Positions 1 to 7,905 are shown, counted from the first letter of the stretch. The stretch: 44,051 nt of DNA from UBA6814 sp040753075 (GCA_040753075.1 JBFMHA010000022.1:1-44051), one strand, 5' to 3'. Translations and numbers: made by a program. Notes: generated by a model from the letters alone, not told the origin.

Positions 1-213
1 CACCTGGGCCAGGCCTTCCGCCGCATCGACGCCTGGACCTACCAGGGTGATTTCCTTCCCCAGGCCGACCGCGCCGAACTCAAGCGCCGCGTGGCCCACA
101 ACCTCCTGGCCGCCCTCCCCGGCCTGACCCTAGCCGCCGAGGCCGCGACCGCCGCCCCGGACCGCGCCATCCTGCGCCAGGTCCAGGACGAACACCGGGC
201 GTGGCGGCGGTGA
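1..213 (+). CDS. C-terminal end of an unrecognised accessory protein (5' truncated by window)
   Basis: The frame is open from the first base to a TGA at 211-213 and encodes about 70 residues, beginning HLGQAFRRIDAWTYQGDF and ending in a basic tail. Codon use is GC-rich, like the core genome. I do not recognise the family. The same frame continues open after the TGA to 690, with no convincing start codon for the following piece, so this may be the upstream half of one interrupted gene. Part of it (bases 110-147) recurs in decayed form at 1626-1663. The surroundings suggest a prophage or toxin-cassette remnant, but that is inference. Confidence 0.5.
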   Translation, partial: HLGQAFRRIDAWTYQGDFLPQADRAELKRRVAHNLLAALPGLTLAAEAATAAPDRAILRQVQDEHRAWRR

Positions 214-360
214 TGGGCGCTCCCCGAAATCGCCGACAACGCGACTGGCACGCCCGGCCAGAATAGTACGTCGTCCGACAACTCGACATCCGGCCCACTG
301 GATGAAACGACTCAAGACATCTTCGTTCAGGAAGGACAATCAGGCCCGCTTGATGTCGAG

Positions 361-690
361 TTGGAAGACCAATTCGACCTGAAAGGGGGCAAAACATACT
401 GGACCGTGCAGCCCAAACCTGGCGCCTGTGAAAAATGCCAGGCAATGGCCAGCAAAGTATTCACCGAGAAACCGGAGCGTCCGCATCCAAATTGCATGTG
501 CTTAATCCAAAAACATAAAGTCCATACATACGAAAAAATAATCAAAGGAAAACTGTGCGGATACGATGATTTTACCATAGAGCACTTCACAGGTGGACGC
601 AATATCAAAGTAACAGTTAGCAATGAAGGCCCGTTTCCCGCCATAGGAATCCATGTGATGTCAAATAATGGGCAAATATTGGAAGCATGA
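361..690 (+). CDS. Small Cys-motif protein fragment (CxxC ... HPNCxC), possible phage head/toxin tail
   Basis: Encodes about 109 residues from a TTG. The frame is open back to 214, directly after the TGA of the preceding frame, and I see no Shine-Dalgarno sequence or ATG, so the start is uncertain. The visible motif is GACEKCQAM followed about 18 residues later by HPNCMC. A CxxC plus HPNCxC pair of this type occurs in Mu gpF-like phage head proteins and in some polymorphic-toxin tail modules, from family recall. The region upstream (214-360) encodes a Ser/Thr/Gly-rich linker with a repeated SGPLD element. Base composition shifts to AT-rich from about 430 onwards. It could be a toxin tail whose partner is the AT-rich gene at 788, or simply a phage relic. 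Confidence 0.45.
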   Translation: MEDQFDLKGGKTYWTVQPKPGACEKCQAMASKVFTEKPERPHPNCMCLIQKHKVHTYEKIIKGKLCGYDDFTIEHFTGGRNIKVTVSNEGPFPAIGIHVMSNNGQILEA

Positions 691-787
691 TATTAAGGGG
701 CCTACCGGTTACTTTTAATTTTACCACACAGGAATCAACTCCATTCAACTGGAAGATTATGTTTTTAGTCCGAGGAGGAGACACCTC

Positions 788-1267
788 TTGCATAAATTAT
801 ACCATAACATACCACTCGACAAAAAAATAACTCTGTATTTTTCTGTGCACATCATAATGATAACGATCATAGCAGCACAAGGCCATGCATGTGATATTTA
901 TTTATCATGCACCTCCGTAACCAATATCTCAATTGTCAAATTCCCAATACACAACTATGATGATAGTCATACGACAATGTATTATGCTGCCATTTATATT
1001 GACGCGTTAAGGCTAGATATAACAGAAATCATTAACACATGCAAAGATCAAATACTTCACTTTAAGTCTGGCGATCATATTATCCACAGCATTGATCCTG
1101 GCATACCGCAATCTTTGAAGTTCCCTCCGCCACAAGGATATTTATATTATACACATGAGATGGTTCTTGTATTCTTTAATTCCAAAAGTGATGCAACAGA
1201 TCTGGCTAAGTTGATTTGCCAGGACAAATTTTCTACCAACGCTTCCCTAGAATCAATTGACCATTGA
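788..1267 (+). CDS. AT-rich exported hypothetical protein, possible immunity-type gene
   Basis: Encodes 159 residues from TTG at 788, chosen because a strong ribosome binding site (gaggaggag, 772-780) lies 7 nt upstream. Residues about 13-34 form a hydrophobic export signal ending GHA|CD, so the mature protein is probably periplasmic and starts at or near a Cys. There are a few further Cys (CTSVT, NTCKD, LICQD) and no recognised domain. The gene is strikingly AT-rich next to its roughly 68% GC surroundings, which points to recent horizontal acquisition. Its position just after the CxxC/HPNCxC fragment matches toxin-immunity layouts, but function cannot be shown from sequence. Confidence 0.6.
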   Translation: MHKLYHNIPLDKKITLYFSVHIIMITIIAAQGHACDIYLSCTSVTNISIVKFPIHNYDDSHTTMYYAAIYIDALRLDITEIINTCKDQILHFKSGDHIIHSIDPGIPQSLKFPPPQGYLYYTHEMVLVFFNSKSDATDLAKLICQDKFSTNASLESIDH

Positions 1268-1285
1268 TTTTCTAAGGGCAATCAT

Positions 1286-1548
1286 ATGAGTTTCACTTGC
1301 GTCCTGCGACACGCGACTGACCATGGCCGACACGCTCTGCATCCAGGAAGCCCCTCGCCCCGCCCAAACTGCAGGACATCACCAGAATCAATGGGAAGTC
1401 CATCAAAGATGTAAAAATCACCAAGGAAGACGGAATGGCATCCACCATCACCATCAACGACCTCGGTCCGGTCCCCCGCGCCGAGTGGGAGCCGGACTGG
1501 CCGGACCCGGCCGACACGCCGCTGTGGGTGGAGGAGCCGGGGAAATGA
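1286..1548 (+). pseudogene. Frameshifted small accessory gene
   Basis: An ATG at 1286 begins MSFTCVLRHATDHG and soon runs into nonsense in its own frame, ending at a stop inside the gene. A different frame then carries about 60 coherent residues: LQDITRINGKSIKDVKITK, an MASTITINDLGPVP segment and a Trp/Pro/Asp-rich end (EWEPDWPDPADTPLWVEEPGK) stopping at TGA 1546-1548. The second frame has no start codon before residue 37 of the readable segment and is preceded by a stop at 1318-1320. The simplest reading is one gene of about 85 codons broken by a frameshift near 1320-1365. I do not recognise the family; small proteins of this look sit near prophage or toxin genes. Confidence 0.45.
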
Positions 1549-1761
1549 GGACGGGCGCTCCCCGGAGCACGGGCTGCAGTCGTTTCAGGCGTGAGGCGGA
1601 GGGGCAGTGAAGCTGCGAGCGGGCCCCGCCCTCCCCGGCCTGAACCCGACCGCCGAGGCCGCGCCGACTGGCCCGGGCAGCCAGCGCGGAGAAGACCGAC
1701 CCGGAACTGCGCCCCTGAGTTCATCTGCACCGGCCCAACCGGAGCGGCGCGGCCGGGGCTG
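1549..1761. other. Decayed accessory remnant without an intact gene
   Basis: This stretch between the frameshifted gene and the FecR-domain gene has no credible start plus ribosome binding site. It contains short echoes of the start of the window: gggcgctccccg occurs at 215-226 and again at 1554-1565, and 1626-1663 resembles 110-147. I see no promoter or terminator with a T-tract. Confidence 0.4.
1626..1663 (+). repeat. Degenerate copy of 110-147
   Basis: About 38 bases match 110-147 with a few substitutions and one single-base indel; both share ccgccctccccggcctga and a following gccgaggccgcg. In the first copy this encodes ALPGLTLAAEAA within an open frame. In the second copy no long frame remains. 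This suggests an internal duplication of an accessory cassette followed by decay. Confidence 0.4.
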
Positions 1762-2403
1762 CTACCTGAACGTCACCGTGGCGTAGGCGTCGGCCTTTTC
1801 CTGGTCGGTCCACTGGGCCACAGGCTTCATGGCCCCGGTATCCAGGTTGATCCAGGTGCCCTCGCCGGGCGCGGTGAGATCCACCCGTCCCGTGTCGTTC
1901 TCCACGTACACGCCCCGCCCCTGCACCAGCATGACCCCGAACATGTCGGCCTTGAGGAACCCGCCCCAGAAGGTGGTGCCCCGGATGCCGATGGTGGCCA
2001 GGGGCGTGCGCACCTGGAAGTCCGGCTCGCGCACCTGGCCCAGCTTGTTCACCGCGGCCTTGAACGCGCCTGTCACCAGGCGCAGGGCCGCCCTGGCCAC
2101 AGAACGGTCCGGCGCGTACTCGAAGCGGTCCAAAGAGAACACCGTGGCCTGGGCCAGGGTCAGGGACGAGCCGTCGGCCAACGCCACCTCGGCCAGGGAT
2201 CCGACGAGGGTCACGAGGGTGTCGCCCGGCCGCACCGGCGCGCCCACGGCCAGGTCGGCGACGGAGTTGAAACCCACCAGGAGCCCCTTGCCTTGGAGCC
2301 GGCTCACCGTGCCCACGGACTCAGCAGCTAGACCGGGCAGGACGGGCAGGGCCAGGCATAGGGTCAGGAGCGAGGACAGGAACGCCACGGCGCGGCTGTG
2401 CAT
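1762..2403 (-). CDS. Periplasmic FecR-domain protein
   Basis: A 213-residue protein with an N-terminal signal peptide (about residues 1-27, ending GLAAES) followed by a FecR-type beta-rich domain. Typical FecR landmarks are visible: VRPGDTLVTL, ADGSSLTLA, and the stretch FQVRTPLATIGIRGTTFWG, the 'v.TP.a..giRGT.f' signature. Start ATG at 2403 is preceded by aaggag (minus strand) at good spacing. Stand-alone FecR-domain proteins without a sigma factor or TonB receptor are common in Desulfovibrio-type genomes and are generally cell-envelope proteins of unknown role. No sigma factor or receptor gene adjoins here, so iron regulation should not be assumed. Confidence 0.8.
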   Translation of the reverse strand: MHSRAVAFLSSLLTLCLALPVLPGLAAESVGTVSRLQGKGLLVGFNSVADLAVGAPVRPGDTLVTLVGSLAEVALADGSSLTLAQATVFSLDRFEYAPDRSVARAALRLVTGAFKAAVNKLGQVREPDFQVRTPLATIGIRGTTFWGGFLKADMFGVMLVQGRGVYVENDTGRVDLTAPGEGTWINLDTGAMKPVAQWTDQEKADAYATVTFR

Positions 2404-2564
2404 GAGAGTCTCCTTGTTCGTGGAATGGGGAACAGACCATCCTTACCACAATCTTCACGGAAGGAGAACCGGCCCCGACTCCGCGCGCCTTGCCCGGGCC
2501 ATGTTCCGTTCTTATTTCTTATTGATGCCCGCCGCAGCCGAAACCGCGGGCGAGGAGGCCGACC

Positions 2565-2834
2565 ATGAACATCGACGCCGCGGCCCTGGAGGCCAAGATC
2601 AGGGAGATCTACCCGGAAATCGCCGCGCACGGCCTGGCCGTGTCCGCGACGTTCGAGAAGGAGGCCGACGCCTGGCTGGTGCGCATCCGCGCGGGCGGGG
2701 ACGAGGTTTCCACCCGCATCGACGCCGCCGACGCCGAGGCCTGCCTTTCCGGCCGGCAGTGCATGAAGCTGGCCGCCCAGGTGGGCAGCTTCATGAACGT
2801 CCACTGCGCCGGCGCCACCGCCTGCGTGCGCTGA
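2565..2834 (+). CDS. Small conserved hypothetical protein
   Basis: An 89-residue protein with a strong ribosome binding site (gaggagg) just before ATG 2565. It has no signal peptide or membrane segment, so it is probably cytoplasmic. The sequence reads as an alpha/beta protein (LEAKIREIYPEIAAHGLAV, then beta-like DAWLVRIRAGGDEVSTRI). It carries three cysteines in the C-terminal half: ACLSGRQCMK and VHCAGATACVR. The Cys pattern could bind metal, but no known motif is matched. It stands alone between FecR and the M16 peptidase. Function unknown. Confidence 0.7.
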   Translation: MNIDAAALEAKIREIYPEIAAHGLAVSATFEKEADAWLVRIRAGGDEVSTRIDAADAEACLSGRQCMKLAAQVGSFMNVHCAGATACVR

Positions 2835-3032
2835 CCACTGCGCCCCGGGCCGAACCAAGGGCGGAAGCCGCCAGCACGGCGACCTCCTCCCGTGGATTCC
2901 TGCGGCGCACACCCTGCCGCTTGCCTTCCGCCGAACACGCCCTATACTGCCGAAAGCGGGCCGCTCCCCGCTTTCGCTTTTTCCGACAACCCCATCCCGA
3001 CCCCACAACCGCACGGAGGCTGCGAGTGAACC

Positions 3033-5669
3033 ATGCGCACCATACGCTCCCTGTTCCTGCTCACCCTGTTCCTGGCCGGGGCCATGGCCGCCGCTCCTGA
3101 GTCCGCCCGGGCCACGGAGGCCCGCCTGGCCAGGCTGCCCAACGGCCTGCCGGTGCTGGTGCAGCCCGACTCCCGCTTCCCCCTGGTGTCCCTGCGCCTC
3201 TACGTGCGCGCGGGCTCGGCCTACGAGGACCCCACGCAGGCGGGCATCAGCCACCTGCTGGAGCACATGGTGTTCAAGGGCACGGCCAAACGCGCCCCGG
3301 GCAAGGCGGCCGAGGACATCGAGGGCGCGGGCGGCTACCTGAACGCGGCCACCAGCTTCGACCACACGGTCTACATCGTGGACCTGCCCGCGGCTTCCTG
3401 GACCCTGGGCCTGGACGTGATCCGGGACATGGCCTTCGGCGCGGTCCTGGACCCCGAGGAGTTGGAGCGCGAGAAGCAGGTGGTCATCTCCGAACTGGAG
3501 CGCGGCGAGGACTCGCCGGGCACCCTGCTCTTCCAGGGCATCCAGGCCATGGTCTGGAAGGGCTCGCCCTACGAGCGGCCCATCATCGGCTTCCGGGACA
3601 CGGTTCCGGCCATCACTCGCCAGGACATCCTGGACTACGTGGCCGCGCGCTACCAGCCGGCCAACTGCCTGCTGGCGGTGGTGGGCGACGTGACCCCGGA
3701 CGAGGCCCTGGCCAAGGCCCAGGAATTCTTCGGCGACCTGGCCAACCGCAGCGTGCTGGAGGAGCCCCTGCCCCGGCCCTTCGCGCCCGGCGCGGGCGGC
3801 CCCCAGGTGAAGGTCCGGACCGGGGCCTGGAACAAGACCTACCTGGCCGCGGCCTTCCCCCTGCCCGACCTGCACTCGGGCGACGCCGCAGGCCTGGACC
3901 TGCTGGCCCAGATCCTGGGCGGTGACGAGACCTCCCGACTCTACCGCACCTTCAAGTACCGCGAGCGCCTGGTGGACGAGATCTCGGCCTCGGCCTCCAC
4001 CCTGGACAAGGCCGGCGTGCTCTACATCCGGGCCACCCTGGATCCGGCCAACCTGGAGAAGTTCTGGCCCGCCCTGAACCGCGAGCTGGCCGGCCTGGCC
4101 CAAACCCCGTTCACCGAGCAGGAGATGGCCCGGGCCCGGCTCAACCTGGAGGACGACCTGCTGCGCTCCAAGGAGACACTGGGCGGCCTGGCCTCCAAGC
4201 TCGGCTATTTCCAGTTCTTCGAGGGCAGACTGGGGGCCGAGGACCAGTACCTGCGCGACCTGGCCGCCGCGGACCAGGCCCGGCTGCAGGCCCTGGCCCG
4301 CGCCTACCTGCGGCCCCAGGCCCTGTCCGCCATGGCGCTCCTGCCCGAGAACTCGTCCCTGACCGGGGAGTCCCTGGCCGCGGCCGCGGCCGAGGCATGG
4401 CCCGCGGCGGCTCCCGGAGCCAAAACCCGGACCGGGGCGGCCGGGGGACAGGCCGGAGCGGCGCAGACCGTGGACCTGGGGAGCGGCCGCACCCTGGTGC
4501 TCCTGCCCGACCCCACCCTGCCCTACGCGGCCGTGCATCTGGTGTATCCGGGCGGCGACACCCTGCTGGCCCCGGAACGTCAGGGCCTGGCCGAGTTCAC
4601 CGCCCGGTCCCTGGGCAAGGGCGCGGGCAAGCGCTCCGCCACCCAGGTGCAGGACTTCCTGGCCGACCGCGCCGCGGACGTATCCGCCAGCGCGGGCCGT
4701 GACCTGTTCACCGTGTCCGCCAACTACCCGACGCGCTTCGAGGAGGAGGTGCTGGGCCTGTTCGCGGACACCGTGCTCCATCCGGCTTTCGCGGAAAAGG
4801 AGCTGGCCAACGCCCGCCAGGAGCAGGCCGCGGCTATCCGGCAGCGGGAGGATCAGCCCCTGGGCCTGGCCTTCATGCAGCTCTTCCCCTTCCTCTACCC
4901 GGACAGCCCCTACGGCTACCTGCACCTGGGCCTGGCCGATGATCTGGCCCGCTTCGACCGGAAGGCGGTTCGCGGGTTCTGGGCGGAGCAGCGACGCCAG
5001 CCCTGGACCCTGGCCGCCTGCGGAAGCTTCGACCCGGACCGGGTGACGGCCCTGGCCCGCAAGCTGGCCGCGGCCGACCCGGCCGGAAGTTACGCCTTCC
5101 CGGCCGCGGCCATGAACGGCCGGGGGAGCAAGGACCTGACCCTGGCCAAGCGCAACCAGACCCATATCATCGTGAGCTTCCCGGCGCCGGGGCTGGACAG
5201 CCCGGACAGCCCGGGCCTGGACCTGCTGCGCCAGGTGCTGGCCGGACAGGGCGGAGTGCTCTTCCGGGAACTGCGCGACAAGCAGGGCCTGGGCTACTCG
5301 GTCACGGCGCTCCTGTGGCAGGCCCCCAAGGCCGGGTTCCTGGCCTTCTACATCGGCACCTCTCCGGACAAGGCCGACCAGGCCCTGGCCGGATTCCAGG
5401 CCGTGGTGGACGGACTGCGCGGCCAGGACCTGCCCGCGGACGAGGTGGAGCGGGCCAAGAACCTCATGCGGGGCGACTACTACCGCGAGCACCAGAGCCT
5501 GGGCTCGCGCAGCGCCGAGGCCGCGGGGCTCGCGGCCCGGGGCTACGGCCTGGACCAGAACCGCGCCAACATCGCGGCCGCGGCCAGGCTCGCCCCGGAC
5601 GACCTGCGCCGCCTGGCCGACGCCTGGCTCCAGTGGGACAAGAGCGCGGTGCTGCGGGTGGTGCCGTAA
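3033..5669 (+). CDS. M16 family zinc metallopeptidase, two-domain, exported
   Basis: An 878-residue protein with a signal peptide (about residues 1-28, ending ARA). The inverted zinc motif HxxEH is intact (HLLEH, residues 74-78), with the third ligand expected in the ELEREKQVVISELERGED segment. A second, inactive M16 repeat begins at about residue 470 (VDLGSGRTLVLLPDPTLPYA) and lacks HxxEH, the usual arrangement in the pitrilysin/PqqL-like bacterial family. It should degrade or process peptides in the periplasm. It stands as a single gene with a strong terminator just downstream. Confidence 0.9.
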   Translation: MRTIRSLFLLTLFLAGAMAAAPESARATEARLARLPNGLPVLVQPDSRFPLVSLRLYVRAGSAYEDPTQAGISHLLEHMVFKGTAKRAPGKAAEDIEGAGGYLNAATSFDHTVYIVDLPAASWTLGLDVIRDMAFGAVLDPEELEREKQVVISELERGEDSPGTLLFQGIQAMVWKGSPYERPIIGFRDTVPAITRQDILDYVAARYQPANCLLAVVGDVTPDEALAKAQEFFGDLANRSVLEEPLPRPFAPGAGGPQVKVRTGAWNKTYLAAAFPLPDLHSGDAAGLDLLAQILGGDETSRLYRTFKYRERLVDEISASASTLDKAGVLYIRATLDPANLEKFWPALNRELAGLAQTPFTEQEMARARLNLEDDLLRSKETLGGLASKLGYFQFFEGRLGAEDQYLRDLAAADQARLQALARAYLRPQALSAMALLPENSSLTGESLAAAAAEAWPAAAPGAKTRTGAAGGQAGAAQTVDLGSGRTLVLLPDPTLPYAAVHLVYPGGDTLLAPERQGLAEFTARSLGKGAGKRSATQVQDFLADRAADVSASAGRDLFTVSANYPTRFEEEVLGLFADTVLHPAFAEKELANARQEQAAAIRQREDQPLGLAFMQLFPFLYPDSPYGYLHLGLADDLARFDRKAVRGFWAEQRRQPWTLAACGSFDPDRVTALARKLAAADPAGSYAFPAAAMNGRGSKDLTLAKRNQTHIIVSFPAPGLDSPDSPGLDLLRQVLAGQGGVLFRELRDKQGLGYSVTALLWQAPKAGFLAFYIGTSPDKADQALAGFQAVVDGLRGQDLPADEVERAKNLMRGDYYREHQSLGSRSAEAAGLAARGYGLDQNRANIAAAARLAPDDLRRLADAWLQWDKSAVLRVVP

Positions 5670-5701
5670 GGGCCGCGCCCGCCCTCCTCACGCCATGAAC
5701 A

Positions 5702-5738
5702 GGGGCCCTGCGGCGCAAAGCCCGCAGGGCCCCTTTTT
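5702..5738 (+). terminator. Rho-independent terminator of the M16 peptidase gene
   Basis: A 12-bp GC stem (5702-5713 with 5722-5733, ggggccctgcgg) is followed at once by five T residues (5734-5738). It lies 32 nt after the stop codon. Confidence 0.9.
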
Positions 5739-5740
5739 CG

Positions 5741-5848
5741 GTCCATCGCGAATACCGGAATACGCCGCGCGGCCATGGCCTTGATGGAGTCCGCCACCCT
5801 GTGCGGGACGCTGATCTTCACGGGGGTGGTCCGGGAGCCGTAGGGCAT
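5741..5848 (-). pseudogene. N-terminal fragment of a small protein, possibly ribbon-helix-helix-like
   Basis: An ATG at 5848 (minus strand) has a good ribosome binding site (ggggaggg, 7 nt upstream) and starts MPYGSRTTPVKISVPHRVAD, then SIKAMAARRIPVFAMD. The 'PVKISVPHRVADSIKAMA' stretch looks like the strand-helix start of ribbon-helix-helix DNA-binding proteins. The frame then runs straight into the M16 terminator hairpin and the antisense of that gene, so the natural C-terminus seems lost. It may be a relic of an element inserted beside the tRNA gene. Confidence 0.3.
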
Positions 5849-5918
5849 GGCTTACCCTCCCCAGCCGTGCAGAGATGTGGGGCTATTTGGGGGCCATACG
5901 AGGGGGAGGGGAAAAGCG

Positions 5919-5958
5919 AAGGGGTTAAGCCTGCCGTATCGACATGACCTAACCCCTT
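5919..5958 (-). terminator. Hairpin downstream of tRNA-Leu
   Basis: A perfect 9-bp inverted repeat aaggggtta / taacccctt (5919-5927 and 5950-5958), with a 22-nt loop, lies 11 nt past the tRNA 3' end. On the minus strand it is followed by CGCTTTTCCCC. The long loop makes it an unusual terminator. Confidence 0.4.
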
Positions 5959-5969
5959 GTCCTGATTGC

Positions 5970-6056
5970 TGGTGCCGGGGGTGGGACTCGAACCCACACA
6001 TTGTCGCCAATGCCAGATTTTGAGTCTGGTGCGTCTACCAATTCCGCCACCCCGGC
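5970..6056 (-). tRNA. tRNA-Leu (anticodon CAA)
   Basis: Read on the minus strand this is a class II tRNA with a 7-bp acceptor stem (GCCGGGG with CCCCGGC), discriminator A and an encoded CCA (5970-5972). The anticodon stem CCAGA/TCTGG holds the loop CTCAAAA, so the anticodon is CAA, reading UUG. A long variable arm (CATTGGCGACAATG) and a TψC loop (GGTTCGAGTCC) are present. Confidence 0.97.
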
Positions 6057-6077
6057 AGGGTGTCCCTGGCTCTATCC

Positions 6078-6572
6078 TCAGGCCGGGGGTTCGTCAAGGA
6101 AAGCGGCGGCCTCTCGGCCGCAGACCTGGCAGGCGCGCTCGTACCAGTAGCGGCGTCGGCCACAGCCCGGGCAGGCGGACTCGGCGGCCCTCCGGGCCAG
6201 CCAGGCCTTGGCGCCGCTGACGCAGATGCTGCGCAGGTCCTCCACGACCCGGGCGTGGCGGGATATCCCGTCCTTCACGTGGACGTGGCGGAAATCCTCC
6301 AGCCGTCGGCAGGGAAACTCGTCGCACTCCAGGCACCAGGTCACCTCGTGCCCCTGGGCGCAGTCCCGGAACCCGTGCGGACAGATGCGGCATTCCCCGC
6401 TGACCCGCCCGGACAGACACCCGTCACAGGCCTGCTCCTGGGGCGAGATTCCCTTCTCCGCGGCCAGGGCCTTCAGGGTGGCGAAATCACCCTGGCGCGG
6501 AGCCAGGTAGTTGGGGCAGTTGCCGCAGTATAGGCCGCAGATGCCCAGGAGGTTCCGCAACGGGCCGTCCAT
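6078..6572 (-). CDS. DUF3795-type cysteine-rich protein
   Basis: About 164 residues if translation starts at ATG 6572 (MDGPLRNLLG); a TTG at 6608 would add 12 residues. I prefer the ATG, although neither has a strong ribosome binding site. The N-terminal signature CGLYCGNCPNY, followed by CDGCLSG, CRICPHGFRDC and WCLECDEFPC, is that of the DUF3795 family of small Cys-rich, probably metal- or cluster-binding proteins. The C-terminus adds a CxxC pair of rubredoxin/zinc-ribbon type (CPGCGRRRYWYERACQVCG). The biochemical role is unknown. It is a single gene between tRNA-Leu and a divergent membrane-protein gene. Confidence 0.75.
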   Translation of the reverse strand: MDGPLRNLLGICGLYCGNCPNYLAPRQGDFATLKALAAEKGISPQEQACDGCLSGRVSGECRICPHGFRDCAQGHEVTWCLECDEFPCRRLEDFRHVHVKDGISRHARVVEDLRSICVSGAKAWLARRAAESACPGCGRRRYWYERACQVCGREAAAFLDEPPA

Positions 6573-6700
6573 GGGCGACACTTGACGTTTTTTCCCGGAA
6601 AAATTCAAGCCTTGTGCTGATTTTCACGAGTCAGCTCCAAATCCGCTCATCGCGCCAGCTTCGGCTTGCCCTCCCCCGGGCTTTGCGCTACCCAGCCCCG

Positions 6701-7384
6701 ATGCTTCCGGTGGGAACCCTCGCCAACGTCGCGGCCATCGTGGCCGGCTCCTGCCTGGGCCTGGTGCTGCACGGGCGCATGCCCCTGCGGGTCAAGACCA
6801 TGGTGTTCCAGGGCCTGGGCCTGTGCGTGCTGGTCATCGGCATGGGCATGGCGCTCAAGATGCAGAACCCGGTGGTGGTGGTCCTGTCCGTGGTGCTGGG
6901 CGGCATCGTGGGCGAACTGCTCAAGCTGGAGAGCGCCTTCGAGCGCCTGGGAGGCTGGCTCAAGCGGACCATCAAGTCCAAGAACGAGACCTTCACCGAC
7001 GGGTTCGTCACCGCCACGCTGATCTACTGCATCGGGAGCATGGCCATCCTGGGCGCGCTGGACGAGGGCCTGCGCGGCGATCCCACCATCCTGCTCACCA
7101 AGGCGGTGCTGGACGGCTTCGCGTCCATCGCCCTGGCCGCCACCTACGGCCTGGGCGTGGCCTTCTCCGCTGTCCCCCTGTTCCTTTACCAGTACGGCAT
7201 CACCCTCTCGGCCCAGGCTGCGCAGCCTTTCTTCACCGAACCCCTCGTGGCCCAGCTCACCGGCTGCGGCGGCGTGCTCATCCTGGGCATCGGCGTCAAC
7301 CTCCTGGAAATCAAGCGCATCCCCCTCTCCAACCTGCTCCCGGCCCTGCCCATCGTTATCGGCATCACCGCTTTTTTCGGATGA
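6701..7384 (+). CDS. DUF554 family inner-membrane protein
   Basis: About 227 residues from ATG 6701 (MLPVGTLANVAAIVAG). I prefer this start to in-frame starts further upstream because DUF554 (YdfK/YqgA) proteins begin at this motif. The hydrophobic profile suggests about six or seven membrane segments. Family landmarks visible are the N-terminal GTLANVAAIVAGSCLGL, the GIVGELLKLES loop, SKNETFTDGFVTATLIYCIG and GGVLILGIGVNLL near the C-terminus. The transport substrate is unknown. The gene is alone and converges on hsp20. Confidence 0.85.
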   Translation: MLPVGTLANVAAIVAGSCLGLVLHGRMPLRVKTMVFQGLGLCVLVIGMGMALKMQNPVVVVLSVVLGGIVGELLKLESAFERLGGWLKRTIKSKNETFTDGFVTATLIYCIGSMAILGALDEGLRGDPTILLTKAVLDGFASIALAATYGLGVAFSAVPLFLYQYGITLSAQAAQPFFTEPLVAQLTGCGGVLILGIGVNLLEIKRIPLSNLLPALPIVIGITAFFG

Positions 7385-7413
7385 GAAAAGGCGGACTCCT
7401 TGCGGAGCCCGCC
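7384..7413 (-). terminator. Terminator of hsp20 (minus strand)
   Basis: A hairpin ggcggactcc / ggagcccgcc (7390-7399 and 7404-7413, one mismatch, loop ttgc) is followed on the minus strand by TTTTCTC. It lies between two convergent genes and overlaps the DUF554 stop. Confidence 0.7.
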
Positions 7414-7438
7414 CTGTCGGCTTGCGCCCGATTGAGCG

Positions 7439-7873
7439 TCAGCTGTTGATGGCGATCTTGCGGGGCTTGGCGTCCTCGGCCTTGAGCACGGTGACGATGA
7501 GCACGCCGTTGTCGTAGGCGGCCTTGGCCTCGCCCGAGAGGCGGCCGGGCAGGCGGATGCTGCGGCGGAACTCGCCCCAGGCCCGCTCGTTCAGGAGCCA
7601 GGTCTCGCCTTCCCTCCGCTCCTCGGCCTTCTTGCGCGCGCTGATGGTCAACACGCCGTCGTCCAGGCCGATCTCGACGCCTTCCTTGGCGAAGCCGGGC
7701 AACTCGGCCCGCAGCACGTACGCCTCGCCGGTCTCGCGCAGGTCCAGGGGGAACGCGCCGAAGCCGTCCGCCGCCCGCTCCTCCACCCCGCGGCCCAGCG
7801 CCTCGGCGAAGACGCGGTCGAAGATGTCCAGGCCACGGGCGATACGATTGATGGGGGTATAGAGCGTCAACAT
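7439..7873 (-). CDS. hsp20: Small heat-shock protein, Hsp20/alpha-crystallin family
   Basis: A 144-residue protein and ATP-independent holdase chaperone that binds unfolding proteins in the cytoplasm. The alpha-crystallin domain covers about residues 42-140. Signature pieces are YVLRAELPGFAKEGVEIGLDDGVLTISARK and the closing AYDNGVLIVTVLK (the 'A.y.nGvL.v..pK' motif). ATG 7873 has a clear aaggagg ribosome binding site. It is a single gene with its own terminator, and a possible TTGACA promoter lies upstream. Confidence 0.92.
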   Translation of the reverse strand: MLTLYTPINRIARGLDIFDRVFAEALGRGVEERAADGFGAFPLDLRETGEAYVLRAELPGFAKEGVEIGLDDGVLTISARKKAEERREGETWLLNERAWGEFRRSIRLPGRLSGEAKAAYDNGVLIVTVLKAEDAKPRKIAINS

Positions 7874-7905
7874 GTGAGTATCCTCCTTGTCGTTCTTTTA
7901 GCCTA

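Noticed and set aside
211..213. This TGA as a second selenocysteine codon
   Set aside because: Context is Arg-Arg-TGA-Trp with no Cys-type motif, no homologous Cys to align and no evident hairpin; a normal stop or nonsense change is simpler.
1723..1761. GC-rich inverted sequence after the FecR gene as a terminator
   Set aside because: No clean stem and no T-tract on the minus strand.
2364..5492. A 1042-codon minus-strand open frame opposite the M16 peptidase
   Set aside because: It lies antisense to a clear peptidase gene, has Gly/Gln/Arg-rich low-complexity translation and no domain; such shadows are expected at this GC content.
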